Below, in pieces: positions 19,312 through 26,292 of a DNA stretch of 64,000 nt; the stretch's first letter is position 1, and every line of letters begins with the position of its first letter. The DNA is from [Mycobacterium] stephanolepidis (lineage in GTDB: Bacteria > Actinomycetota > Actinomycetes > Mycobacteriales > Mycobacteriaceae). A program made the translations under genes and the position numbers. The stretch covers positions 1,674,001-1,738,000 of the forward strand of contig NZ_AP018165.1 of NCBI RefSeq assembly GCF_002356335.1, in the 5' to 3' direction. Under the pieces are notes generated by a model. The model did not search any database. It saw only the letters and a list, made by a program, of their open reading frames with translations, and was not told the DNA's origin.

Positions 19312-21216
19312 GTGGCCGGACGCATCCCTGATCGCGATATCGCGGCGATCCGTGAGCGCACCCGGATCGAGGACATCGTCGGCGACTACGTTCAGCTCAA
19401 GCGCGCGGGTGCCGACTCGCTCAAGGGGCTGTGCCCCTTCCACGACGAGAAGTCGCCGTCCTTTCATGTGCGGCCCAATCACGGCCAGTTCCACTGCTTT
19501 GGCTGCGGTGAGGGCGGCGACGCCTACACCTTCATCCAGAAGATCGAGCACATCAGCTTCGTGGAGGCCGTCGAGCGGCTGGCCGATCGCATCAGCTACA
19601 CCATCAACTACGAGGGTGGCGGCACTGCTGCGCAACGCGACCGGGGGACCCGGGCGCGGCTCGTCGCCGCCAACGCGGCCGCGCAGGAGTTCTACGCCAC
19701 CGCGCTGGATTCACCCGAGGCCGCACCGGCGCGCCAGTACCTGACCGAGCGCAATTTCGATGGCGCGGCGGCCAAACAGTACGGCTGCGGATACGCCCCG
19801 TCCGGGTGGGACACCCTGACAAAGCATTTGTTGCGCAAGGGATTCGAATTCAAGGAGCTCGAAGCCGCAGGCCTGTCCAAGGAGGGGCGCCGCGGCCCGA
19901 TCGACCGGTTCCACCGGCGGCTGTTGTGGCCGATCCGCGCCAGCAGCGGCGAGGTGATCGGCTTCGGGGCGCGCAAGATCTTCGACGACGACACCATGCC
20001 CGGCAAGTACGTCAATACCCCCGAAACGATGCTGTACAAGAAGTCTTCGGTGCTCTTCGGGCTCGACATGGCCAGGCGGGATATCGCCAAGGGGCACCAG
20101 GCCGTTGTCGTCGAGGGCTACACCGATGTGATGGCGATGCACCTGGCCGGGGTGACCACGGCGGTGGCGTCGTGTGGCACCGCTTTCGGTGATGAGCACC
20201 TTTCGATGCTGCGGCGTTTGATGATGGACGACTCGTACTTCCGTGGCGAGCTCATCTACGTTTTCGACGGGGACGCCGCCGGACAGGCGGCTGCGCTGAA
20301 AGCCTTTGAGGGAGAGCAGAACCTGGCCGGCCAGTCGTTCGTTGCGGTGGCTCCTGACGGCATGGACCCCTGCGATCTGCGGCTCAAGTCGGGGGAGGGG
20401 GCGTTGCGGGATCTGGTGGCGCGCCGCACCCCGCTGTTCGCGTTCGCGATCCGGTCGGCGTTGGCGGAGTCTGATCTGGAGATCGCCGAGGGGCGTGTGG
20501 ATGCGCTGCGTCGGTGTGTGCCGATGGTGGCCAGGATCAAGGACCCGACGCTGCGTGACGAGTACGCCCGGCAGCTGGCCGGCTGGGTGGGATGGGACGA
20601 CGTGGCCCAGGTCCTCGCGCGGGTGCGTGAGGAGGCCGGTAAGGCGGCGAAGGGCGGATCGGTGTCACCCGACCGCCGCGTGCGCGGTGCTGAACCTGCG
20701 GCGGCGCCCAAGGTCGCCATGCCCGACGCCAAGGACCCCACGCTGTGGCCGCAGCGCGAGGCGCTCAAGGCGGCGCTGCAGTTTCCGGCCTTCGCCGGAC
20801 CGGTGTTCGACTCGCTGACCGCCGACAGCTTCACCCACCCCGGATATGTGGCGGTGCGCATCGCGATCGAGGCGGCCGGTGGCGCTGCGGCGGGGATTGT
20901 CGGCGCGGAATGGATCGACAAGGTGCGCCAGAGCGCGTCGTCGCAGAACCAGGTGGTGCTGATCAACGCGTTGACCGCCGAGGCCATCCAGGTGGACAGC
21001 GACGAGCGGCTGCCGCGATACATCGGGTCGGTGCTGGCCAAGTTGCAAGAGGTGTGGGTCGGGCGGCAGGTGGCCGAGGTCAAGTCGAAGCTGCAGCGGA
21101 TGTCGCCGGTGGAGCACGCCGACGAGTACCACGCGCTATTCGGCGACCTGGTGGCGCTGGAGGCGTATCGACGCAGCCTGCTGGAGCAGGTCAGCGGCGA
21201 CGACCTCTCGGTGTAG
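19312..21216 (+). CDS. dnaG: DNA primase
   Basis: This 634-aa primase makes the RNA primers for replication. The N-terminal zinc ribbon is visible (LCPFHDEKSPSFHV and FHCFGCGEGGDAYTF, about residues 40-72), followed by the catalytic core. The TOPRIM motifs are VVVEGYTDVMAMH (Glu) and YVFDGDAAGQAA (Asp-x-Asp), about residues 265-330. The C-terminal helicase-interacting region follows a low-complexity linker near residue 445. The start is the GTG at 19312, 25 bases after dgt. Length and order agree with mycobacterial DnaG. Confidence 0.96.
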   Translation: MAGRIPDRDIAAIRERTRIEDIVGDYVQLKRAGADSLKGLCPFHDEKSPSFHVRPNHGQFHCFGCGEGGDAYTFIQKIEHISFVEAVERLADRISYTINYEGGGTAAQRDRGTRARLVAANAAAQEFYATALDSPEAAPARQYLTERNFDGAAAKQYGCGYAPSGWDTLTKHLLRKGFEFKELEAAGLSKEGRRGPIDRFHRRLLWPIRASSGEVIGFGARKIFDDDTMPGKYVNTPETMLYKKSSVLFGLDMARRDIAKGHQAVVVEGYTDVMAMHLAGVTTAVASCGTAFGDEHLSMLRRLMMDDSYFRGELIYVFDGDAAGQAAALKAFEGEQNLAGQSFVAVAPDGMDPCDLRLKSGEGALRDLVARRTPLFAFAIRSALAESDLEIAEGRVDALRRCVPMVARIKDPTLRDEYARQLAGWVGWDDVAQVLARVREEAGKAAKGGSVSPDRRVRGAEPAAAPKVAMPDAKDPTLWPQREALKAALQFPAFAGPVFDSLTADSFTHPGYVAVRIAIEAAGGAAAGIVGAEWIDKVRQSASSQNQVVLINALTAEAIQVDSDERLPRYIGSVLAKLQEVWVGRQVAEVKSKLQRMSPVEHADEYHALFGDLVALEAYRRSLLEQVSGDDLSV

Positions 21217-21227
21217 GGGCGAGACTC

Positions 21228-21476
21228 CTACTTATTGTCGAGCTGAGGCTCGGGCTCCAAGATCATGGTCGTCTCGTCGATCGGCGTGAGCTCCACCATG
21301 TGGGGATCAGGGGACAGCGAGTTGGCCAGGCGCCGACGGCTGATCTCGATCAGCTTCTTGGTCGCGGGGCTGCCGGTGACGGCCTGATACCCGTTGACGA
21401 TCTGCTCGTATCGGCGACGGCCAGCCTTCGCACCCAGCACGTAGCCAGCGGCCAGCACCAACAAAACCCGAATCAC
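21228..21476 (-). CDS. small conserved mycobacterial membrane-anchored protein (Rv2342-like)
   Basis: This 82-aa protein converges on dnaG with 11 bases between stops. From the GTG at 21476 it has an N-terminal hydrophobic segment (VIRVLLVLAAGYVLGAKAGRRRYEQI), so it is probably anchored in the membrane with a basic cytoplasmic part and an acidic C-terminus (LEPEPQLDNK). The position between dnaG and tRNA-Asn matches Rv2342 in M. tuberculosis. No function is known to me. The upstream region carries a long perfect inverted repeat. Confidence 0.75.
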   Translation of the reverse strand: MIRVLLVLAAGYVLGAKAGRRRYEQIVNGYQAVTGSPATKKLIEISRRRLANSLSPDPHMVELTPIDETTMILEPEPQLDNK

Positions 21477-21509
21477 GAACCCTCCACCAACTAACGAAGT
21501 TCTCCCTAT

Positions 21510-21547
21510 CCTGCCTGACGCAGCTGTGAACGGCTGCGTCAGGCAGG
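21510..21547. repeat. perfect 15-bp inverted repeat with 8-nt loop
   Basis: The arm CCTGCCTGACGCAGC at 21510-21524 is exactly complementary to 21533-21547, with an 8-base loop. It lies upstream of the minus-strand small gene and before tRNA-Asn. There is no T-tract on either side, so it is either a mycobacterial-type terminator without a U-trail or a structured leader; the sequence does not decide. Confidence 0.65.
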
Positions 21548-21701
21548 TCACATCTGCGCGCTTCTATGCGACAACCGCGATGTTCACCGTCTTTGTCGCT
21601 CGTAGGCGAGCGATGCGGCGGGCATACGGTTTGGCTTTCACCCCTACCCGTAGGCTAAAGTCATGCCTCGGTTCGCGGTACAAACTGACGCGATCCGGTA
21701 G

Positions 21702-21774
21702 TCCCCTGTAGCTCAATTGGCAGAGCTTCCGACTGTTAATCGGACGGTTCTTGGTTCGAGTCCAAGCGGGGGAG
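21702..21774 (+). tRNA. asnT: tRNA-Asn (GTT anticodon)
   Basis: A full cloverleaf can be drawn: acceptor TCCCCTG pairing with CGGGGGA (one G-T pair), D-stem GCTC/GAGC, anticodon stem TCCGA/TCGGA with loop CTGTTAA (anticodon GTT), and T-arm CTTGG-TTCGAGT-CCAAG. CCA is not encoded. The position after dnaG and the Rv2342-like gene matches asnT of M. tuberculosis. An integrase remnant and accessory genes start directly downstream, so its 3' end was probably an attachment site. Confidence 0.95.
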
Positions 21775-21917
21775 CAGGTCAAGAGGTATTTCTGGTTCGA
21801 TGGTGTAGCCAATGCCCTTTCGTCGCACCGCATCTGACACTCCATGCGACTCCACGCCAGCACACGCAACTGACCGGACATCGTCCGTCTCAGTGCGTTG
21901 CCAGGTGGCGGTCAAGG

Positions 21918-21995
21918 GTGCGGATCCATGACATGCGCCGTACCTGCGCGTCGTGGCTGATTCAGCGCCCGGGCGGCCGCCAATGCCATCGCGAT
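21918..21995 (+). pseudogene. tyrosine integrase C-terminal remnant
   Basis: The frame from 21918 reads VRIHDMRRTCASWLIQ, which matches the catalytic box II of tyrosine recombinases (usually RIHDLRHTCASWLIQAG), including the HxxR residues, although the usual His after the Arg is Arg here. After about 21965 the similarity stops (RPGGRQCHRDG), as expected for frameshift decay. No upstream catalytic domain remains. Its location 140 bases after tRNA-Asn marks an old integration event. Confidence 0.55.
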
Positions 21996-22022
21996 GGCTC
22001 TCAAATTGTCAACGGGTATCTC

Positions 22023-22313
22023 TCAGCCCTCACAGGCGACCCCATCGTTATCCCGGTCCAGCTTTGGCCGGTAGCCGGGGTCGCCTTTCTTGATGTTGTA
22101 GGCGCCATCGGCGTGGGCTTCTTTGCAGCTGCCGCACGGCGGGTCCATCTGTGTTGGGCCCGCCGCACCAGCCGACCAAGCTGCTGACGCAGCGACGACC
22201 ATTCCGCCGATGAACCCGCTGATGAGTGCATTGACCGTGAGCTTCGTTGCCCCCGACCTCCCCGTGATCTTGCTTGTGGTGAGAGGAATGTACTCGTAAT
22301 CGAGGCCGCTCAC
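22023..22313 (-). CDS. small exported protein with excalibur calcium-binding domain
   Basis: This 96-aa protein has a hydrophobic segment (ALISGFIGGMVVAASAAWSAGAAG, about residues 29-52) that acts as signal or anchor, and a C-terminal excalibur domain (PF05901). The hallmark is visible: CGSCKEAHADGAYNIKKGDPGY, then KLDRDNDGVACE, with the DxDxDGxxCE calcium-loop pattern. Start is the GTG at 22313; an internal GTG could shorten the leader. Excalibur domains occur on secreted or surface nuclease-like proteins; here it stands alone. It lies in the accessory region next to tRNA-Asn. Confidence 0.75.
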   Translation of the reverse strand: MSGLDYEYIPLTTSKITGRSGATKLTVNALISGFIGGMVVAASAAWSAGAAGPTQMDPPCGSCKEAHADGAYNIKKGDPGYRPKLDRDNDGVACEG

Positions 22314-22414
22314 AGCCGTTTCACAGCTCGATTATCGGGAGCCGATCGGCTCGGCATGCGGTTACCGTCGATGTCAGTGTCGATTCGCGTGGAACCTATT
22401 GGAAGTGTTGAGTA

Positions 22415-22948
22415 GTGATGGACAGTGCGAAGTTGCGGCCGCTGCTGGTGGTGTTCGCGGGGCTTCCGGGTAGCGGAAAGACAACGTTGGCGCGCGGGCT
22501 GGCCGACGATCTGAGTGCCACCTTCTTGCGGGTGGACACCATCGAAGCGGCGATCAACTCGACTCTGTCTTCTTGTGAAGGAAACCCGGTGGGATACGTT
22601 GCCGCACAGTGGGTGGCAGAAGATCAGTTGCGTGGTGGGCGCCCGGTTGTCGTTGATGCGTGCAACAACCTACGGGTCGCTCGTGAGATGTGGAATGAAC
22701 TGGCAGGGCGCACCGCAGCTGATCTTCGGTGGGTTGAGGTGACTTGCTCTGATCCCGGCGAGCATCGCCGTCGTGTCGAAGAGCGGCAGGGAGATTGGCC
22801 GGGGCAGGGTGAACCGACATGGGTCGAGGTGGAAGCGCGTGAATGGGAACCGTTCGATGAACCACGGCTGCTCATCGACAATATCGGGCCACCGTTGGCT
22901 CATCGCGCGGCAATACGCAATGAGCTCTCTGGGTTAGGCCCCGAGTGA
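22415..22948 (+). CDS. P-loop ATPase/kinase of the AAA_33 (zeta-toxin-like) type
   Basis: This 177-aa protein begins with a Walker A motif, FAGLPGSGKTTLARGLA (about residues 13-29), followed by FLRVDTIEAAI, VVVDACNNLRVAREMW and a lid-like arginine segment HRRRVEER. This layout matches small AAA_33 kinases that phosphorylate small molecules or antibiotics, related in fold to zeta toxins and chloramphenicol phosphotransferase. Substrate unknown. A GGAAG sits nine bases before the GTG start (an ATG follows it directly). It stands alone between the excalibur gene and a convergent membrane protein; no antitoxin-like partner is evident. Confidence 0.7.
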   Translation: MMDSAKLRPLLVVFAGLPGSGKTTLARGLADDLSATFLRVDTIEAAINSTLSSCEGNPVGYVAAQWVAEDQLRGGRPVVVDACNNLRVAREMWNELAGRTAADLRWVEVTCSDPGEHRRRVEERQGDWPGQGEPTWVEVEAREWEPFDEPRLLIDNIGPPLAHRAAIRNELSGLGPE

Positions 22949-22992
22949 TATCCGAATCCATTGTGTTGCCAGTCTTCTCGGCGGGGTAACCG

Positions 22993-23517
22993 TCATCCGG
23001 CGGGGTCGAGCTCCGCCTGTTTGGCAGCTTGTTCCAGCAGTTGGGCTCGTGCGTCGAGTCGGTCGGGGTTGATTGCCTGGTGGGTGACCACGGCGGCGAG
23101 GCACAGGTAGCCGAAGATGCTGACCCGATTGAGATCGATGAAGTTCATGGCGGCAATAAGGCCCACGAACAGGAGTCCGAACGGGTCGCCCTTCTTGCCG
23201 AGATTGGGTTGAGCGAGTCGCGCAGCTGCGTGCAGTACCACTGACTCATTGGGCACCGCACCGGCGCGAGTGGCGTGGATGGCTTGTGAACGTTGTCGTG
23301 GTGAAAGGCCTTTTAAGGCTTCGCGCGCGGCGACGCGGCTGTCTCTGCCGATTAGGGCGGACACAGACCCAACCGCGGCCGAGATTGCCGCACACGCTGT
23401 CAGCCCAAGGTCGGAACTCCTGCCATCCCAGGTCAGCGTCAGCAACACAACGAAGATCAGTGATGAGTAGATGGGCCAGCGCAGCCATAATGGAGCAATC
23501 TCCAACCTGAGTTCCAC
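22993..23517 (-). CDS. hypothetical membrane protein
   Basis: I do not recognise this roughly 174-aa protein. It has hydrophobic segments at the N-terminus (WLRWPIYSSLIFVVLLTLTW and LTACAAISAAVGSVSALIG) and near the C-terminus (LLFVGLIAAMNFIDLN and GYLCLAAVVTHQ), giving about four membrane spans. A basic loop RVAAREALKGLSPRQRSQAIHATRAG lies between them. The start is uncertain: GTG at 23517 or TTG at 23541, neither with a strong ribosome site. It converges on the kinase gene. Confidence 0.5.
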   Translation of the reverse strand: MELRLEIAPLWLRWPIYSSLIFVVLLTLTWDGRSSDLGLTACAAISAAVGSVSALIGRDSRVAAREALKGLSPRQRSQAIHATRAGAVPNESVVLHAAARLAQPNLGKKGDPFGLLFVGLIAAMNFIDLNRVSIFGYLCLAAVVTHQAINPDRLDARAQLLEQAAKQAELDPAG

Positions 23518-23622
23518 TAGGCAAGTGTAGCTATCTGGCAAATTGAAAACCGGAGGTTGTCGTCAGCTCAGGGTCCACAGCGAAAATAGTTGGAACCGGA
23601 TTGGACCTAGTGTCGTCGTATC

Positions 23623-23642
23623 TAGATGAATGCCAGTTGTGA
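23623..23642 (+). promoter_or_regulatory. upstream element shared by the two type VII-associated modules (copy 1)
   Basis: The 20 bases TAGATGAATGCCAGTTGTGA occur here and again at 62669-62688, in both cases 20-24 bases before the GTG of the 131-aa protein. Flanking bases are also alike (TGGAACCG further upstream, ACGCGAGGT downstream). Identity is much higher here than in the coding sequences that follow, which suggests a conserved promoter or 5' leader. Confidence 0.6.
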
Positions 23643-23666
23643 CGACAAGACGCGAGGTGAAGCAGA

Positions 23667-24062
23667 GTGAGTGGTTACACGTTCCAGCTGCGCGACATGA
23701 ATCAGCAGGACCGAGATAAGGCTGCTGGCGCCGCCAAGAAGACTTTGCACATGAAAGACGGGGCGGGAGCGGAGCTCGCAGCGCCCATGCTCAAGGCCCG
23801 CGACATCATTGACGCTGAGCTTAGGGCGTTGGGGCAGGGGCGTTCCGGACTGACATTTGGGAAGCTGCCAACCGGTGACGAGGTCAAAGCTCAGTACGAC
23901 GCGCGCGCGGAGAGGGCTAAATCGGGGTTGGGGAAGCTGCGCGACCAGTACCAGGGGTTCGCGGATCATTTCATTGCGACCGAGTTGTATTTCAAGAAGT
24001 CCGACGAGGAGATCGCCAAGATGTTCGAGGCGGGCTACGGCGGGACGGCGATCTCGTACTGA
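23667..24062 (+). CDS. conserved 131-aa helical protein, first gene of the type VII-associated module
   Basis: I do not recognise a named family. The 131-aa protein is predicted mostly helical, starts MSGYTFQLRDM, and has a central AGAAKKTLHMKDGAGAELAAPML and a C-terminal YFKKSDEEIAKMFEAGYGG. A paralogue of the same length at 62709-63104 shares the start (S-x-Y-x-F), the HMxDGAG segment and the AGxFGA/AGYGGT end. It has no signal peptide, and its size and helical nature are compatible with a WXG100/PE-like small partner, although no WXG is present. The stop overlaps the start of a DUF3558 lipoprotein by one base (TGATG). Confidence 0.7.
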   Translation: MSGYTFQLRDMNQQDRDKAAGAAKKTLHMKDGAGAELAAPMLKARDIIDAELRALGQGRSGLTFGKLPTGDEVKAQYDARAERAKSGLGKLRDQYQGFADHFIATELYFKKSDEEIAKMFEAGYGGTAISY

Positions 24063-24676
24063 TGGAAACTCGAATTCTCGCGTCCGTCCTGGTTGCTGCC
24101 GTCGCTTTGTCAGCTTGTTCAACCACCACCGCAGGCTCGCCGGCCTCGGAAGCCACCACGTCTGCCTCGGCCTCAGGCGCTGCGTCGTCGCCGACATCTT
24201 CGGCCTCCATCCCTTACACGTTGACCGCTCCTCATCCGCCTGCAAACGAAGGCAACAACGGGACCAGTTTCGACCCATGCGTTGCTTACACCGCTGCGGA
24301 GATCCGCTCCTGGGGCGTCGACCCGGAGAAGGTGGAGGACACTGGCCGTCAGGGGCTGGAGATCAGGGGCTGCTCCTGGTCTGCTGATGGATGGCAGCTT
24401 GCCCAGACAGTCATCAATAACCCAATCAGTGACTATCTGAACAATCCTCAATACCCGATTGCACACAGGCAGACGATCGGTGGTCTTGACGCTGTGGTGT
24501 ATCAGGACCGCGTTACCGGCGCTTCAGGATGCTACGTAGCGTTGCCGTCGCAGCAAGCCACAGTCCACATTCTGGCTGGTATCTACAACGAGAAGACAGG
24601 ACGTAAGGGTCTTCCGGACCCGTGCGCCAAAGCTATTGAGGTGGCCACATTCGTCGCGACGAAGCTTCCGAAGTAA
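24062..24676 (+). CDS. DUF3558 family lipoprotein
   Basis: This 204-aa exported lipoprotein has a lipobox LSAC with Cys near residue 19, then a Ser/Thr/Ala-rich linker, then a domain containing NNGTSFDPCVAYTAAEIRSWGVDP and GLEIRGCSWSADGW. This pattern matches DUF3558, a mycobacterial/actinobacterial lipoprotein family (LprB/LprC-like). A paralogue in the second module at 63104-63697 shares NNGTSFDPC, A-E/D-L-x-S-W-G-V and the C-terminal AKKLPK. It overlaps the preceding gene by one base and is followed after 16 bases by the WXG-like gene. Confidence 0.83.
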   Translation: METRILASVLVAAVALSACSTTTAGSPASEATTSASASGAASSPTSSASIPYTLTAPHPPANEGNNGTSFDPCVAYTAAEIRSWGVDPEKVEDTGRQGLEIRGCSWSADGWQLAQTVINNPISDYLNNPQYPIAHRQTIGGLDAVVYQDRVTGASGCYVALPSQQATVHILAGIYNEKTGRKGLPDPCAKAIEVATFVATKLPK

Positions 24677-24692
24677 CAGAGGGGATCGGGAT

Positions 24693-25922
24693 ATGGCTAA
24701 TGACAATTGGCAAGGCCGCTCGCACGGGGAGATTGTAGGGCTGCTGGGCGAGTTGAAATCGGATGCGGCGCATGATGAGTCGAAGCGGTGGGACAACACC
24801 AGCACGGCAGTGGCTGATTCAATCGATATCGCAATGGGTGCACGCCAGAAGCTCCTAGACAACACAATCTGGGACGGCGACGCTGCACGTACTGCGTACG
24901 ACACCGTGGATAGCTTCTACAAGGAGTCCGCTGACCCTCAGACTGGCCTCGCGGCGGAGGCGGGCAAGATCAGCCAAGCCGCGCTGCAGGATGGCGAGAC
25001 GTTGATTGCAGCTTCGCGTGTGGCGCAGAACTACCCCGAACCGGGACCGGGTGCTCCCACGAACCGAAAAAAGGAAGAGCTGGAAGCGATTCGGGCCGAA
25101 GCTCAGCGCATGTATACAGACCCACTCAGCGCAGCTAACCGGCCCGAGATCACCGACGGCGCCAGTCAGCAGCAGTTGGGTCAGATTCCGCAGGGAAATG
25201 GCGCTGGCAATGGCGGGGGAAGCAATAGCGGGGGCGGTTCCGGTGGCGGCACCCAGACCCCGCCCTCGACCGACGGGTTGGCCAACAAGGACACCAAGCC
25301 GCAGCTGGCCGGTGGTGATGGTCAACAGGCTGGAGCTGGACAGGGGCAAGGTCAGGGTGGTGGCCAGGGCAGCGGTTCTGGTGGTGGTCAGGGATCTGGA
25401 TCGGGTGCTGGCTCGGGTTCCGGTGGTGCAGGTTCTGGATTAGGTTCTGGCTCAGGCGGTTCCGGTCTGCCGATCGGTAGTACGACCGCGGCAGGATTCT
25501 CTCCATCGTCAACGGGCACCGGCACAGGCGTCAGCGGGCCCGGTTCGGGTGCTGGCGGACCTGGCGGGTTGAGTGCGCTTCGTGGTGGTGCCGGTCTGCC
25601 GGGCGGTGCCGCCGGCGGCAATGGGTCCGGCGTCAACCCTGCGGCGGTGGGTGCCGCCGGTGTACGCGGTGGTGGCCCGATGGGGATGATGGGCAGCCCT
25701 GGCGCGCATGGCCGAGGTAGCAAGGGTGAAGGCGACGGTGAGAAGGCGACACCGCAGATTCTGATCAATTACGACAACACCGACGAGTTCTTAGGCGATA
25801 TGCCGGCAGCTTCACCGGGGGTTATCGGTGACTGGTCCGAGCAGGAGAAAGCCGAAAAGGCCAAGCGCGAAAGAGAGATACGTCGCTACAAGGCCCTTGG
25901 CTGGGACGTGAAGTTCGAGTGA
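24693..25922 (+). CDS. Gly-rich WXG/PPE-like type VII substrate candidate
   Basis: This 409-aa protein starts at the ATG at 24693, 16 bases after the lipoprotein. Residues 1-120 are helical with a central IWDGDAARTAYDTVDSFY, a W-x-G turn like that of WXG100 and PPE-type proteins. A Gly/Ser/Gln-rich low-complexity stretch fills about residues 160-350, and a charged C-terminus (EEKAEKAKREREIRRYKALGWD-like, close to the end) completes it. The build recalls EspE/PPE-type ESX substrates. A homologous N-terminus begins at 63712 in the second module. No signal peptide is present. Confidence 0.65.
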   Translation: MANDNWQGRSHGEIVGLLGELKSDAAHDESKRWDNTSTAVADSIDIAMGARQKLLDNTIWDGDAARTAYDTVDSFYKESADPQTGLAAEAGKISQAALQDGETLIAASRVAQNYPEPGPGAPTNRKKEELEAIRAEAQRMYTDPLSAANRPEITDGASQQQLGQIPQGNGAGNGGGSNSGGGSGGGTQTPPSTDGLANKDTKPQLAGGDGQQAGAGQGQGQGGGQGSGSGGGQGSGSGAGSGSGGAGSGLGSGSGGSGLPIGSTTAAGFSPSSTGTGTGVSGPGSGAGGPGGLSALRGGAGLPGGAAGGNGSGVNPAAVGAAGVRGGGPMGMMGSPGAHGRGSKGEGDGEKATPQILINYDNTDEFLGDMPAASPGVIGDWSEQEKAEKAKREREIRRYKALGWDVKFE

Positions 25923-25941
25923 GAATTGTTGGGGGTTGGTT

Positions 25942-26265
25942 GTGAAGGTTGATCCGGCCAATGTGCGTCAGGGTGCGGGCAAGGTTGATGGTGTCGGCGC
26001 TGACGTGTCCAAGCTCAAGGCACCGGATTCCAGTGGTGCGGCGTCGGGTTTGAAGGGCTTCGCCACGGCGGGGGCCTTGCCCGCGGCGAGCGATGCGCTG
26101 AAGACCTCTCTGACGGTTGTGGCGGGCCGCTATGAGCAGATGGGGGTGCTGTTGCGGCGCTCTGCCGATAGTTATGAGCATCAGGACGGTAAGACTGCGG
26201 TGTCGTTGACCCAGATGGTGGGTGACGGGTTGACATCGTTGGGTGATTTGAACACAGCTAAGTAA
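25942..26265 (+). CDS. EspC-like / DUF2580 ESX-associated small protein
   Basis: This 107-aa helical protein begins KVDPANVRQGAGKVDGVGADVSKL and contains AGRYEQMGVLLRRSADSYEHQDGKTA, close to the pattern of EspC-type (DUF2580) ESX secretion-associated proteins, which end their second helix with a Y-x-x-x-D/E-like export signal (here SYEHQD). The start is the GTG at 25942 with a G-rich ribosome site; a TTG at 25936 is possible. It lies directly upstream of the 750-aa protein and is a good candidate for its secretion partner. Confidence 0.68.
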   Translation: MKVDPANVRQGAGKVDGVGADVSKLKAPDSSGAASGLKGFATAGALPAASDALKTSLTVVAGRYEQMGVLLRRSADSYEHQDGKTAVSLTQMVGDGLTSLGDLNTAK

Positions 26266-26292
26266 AAGTGGCTGTGGCGGGAGGGATTTGGT

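Noticed and set aside
21717..22187. Plus-strand frame overlapping tRNA-Asn
   Set aside because: It begins inside the tRNA; only a short part (about 21918-21965) resembles an integrase, which I list as a remnant.
25388..25768. Pro/Glu-rich minus-strand frame opposite the Gly-rich region
   Set aside because: It is the complement of Gly codons in a low-complexity stretch and not a gene.
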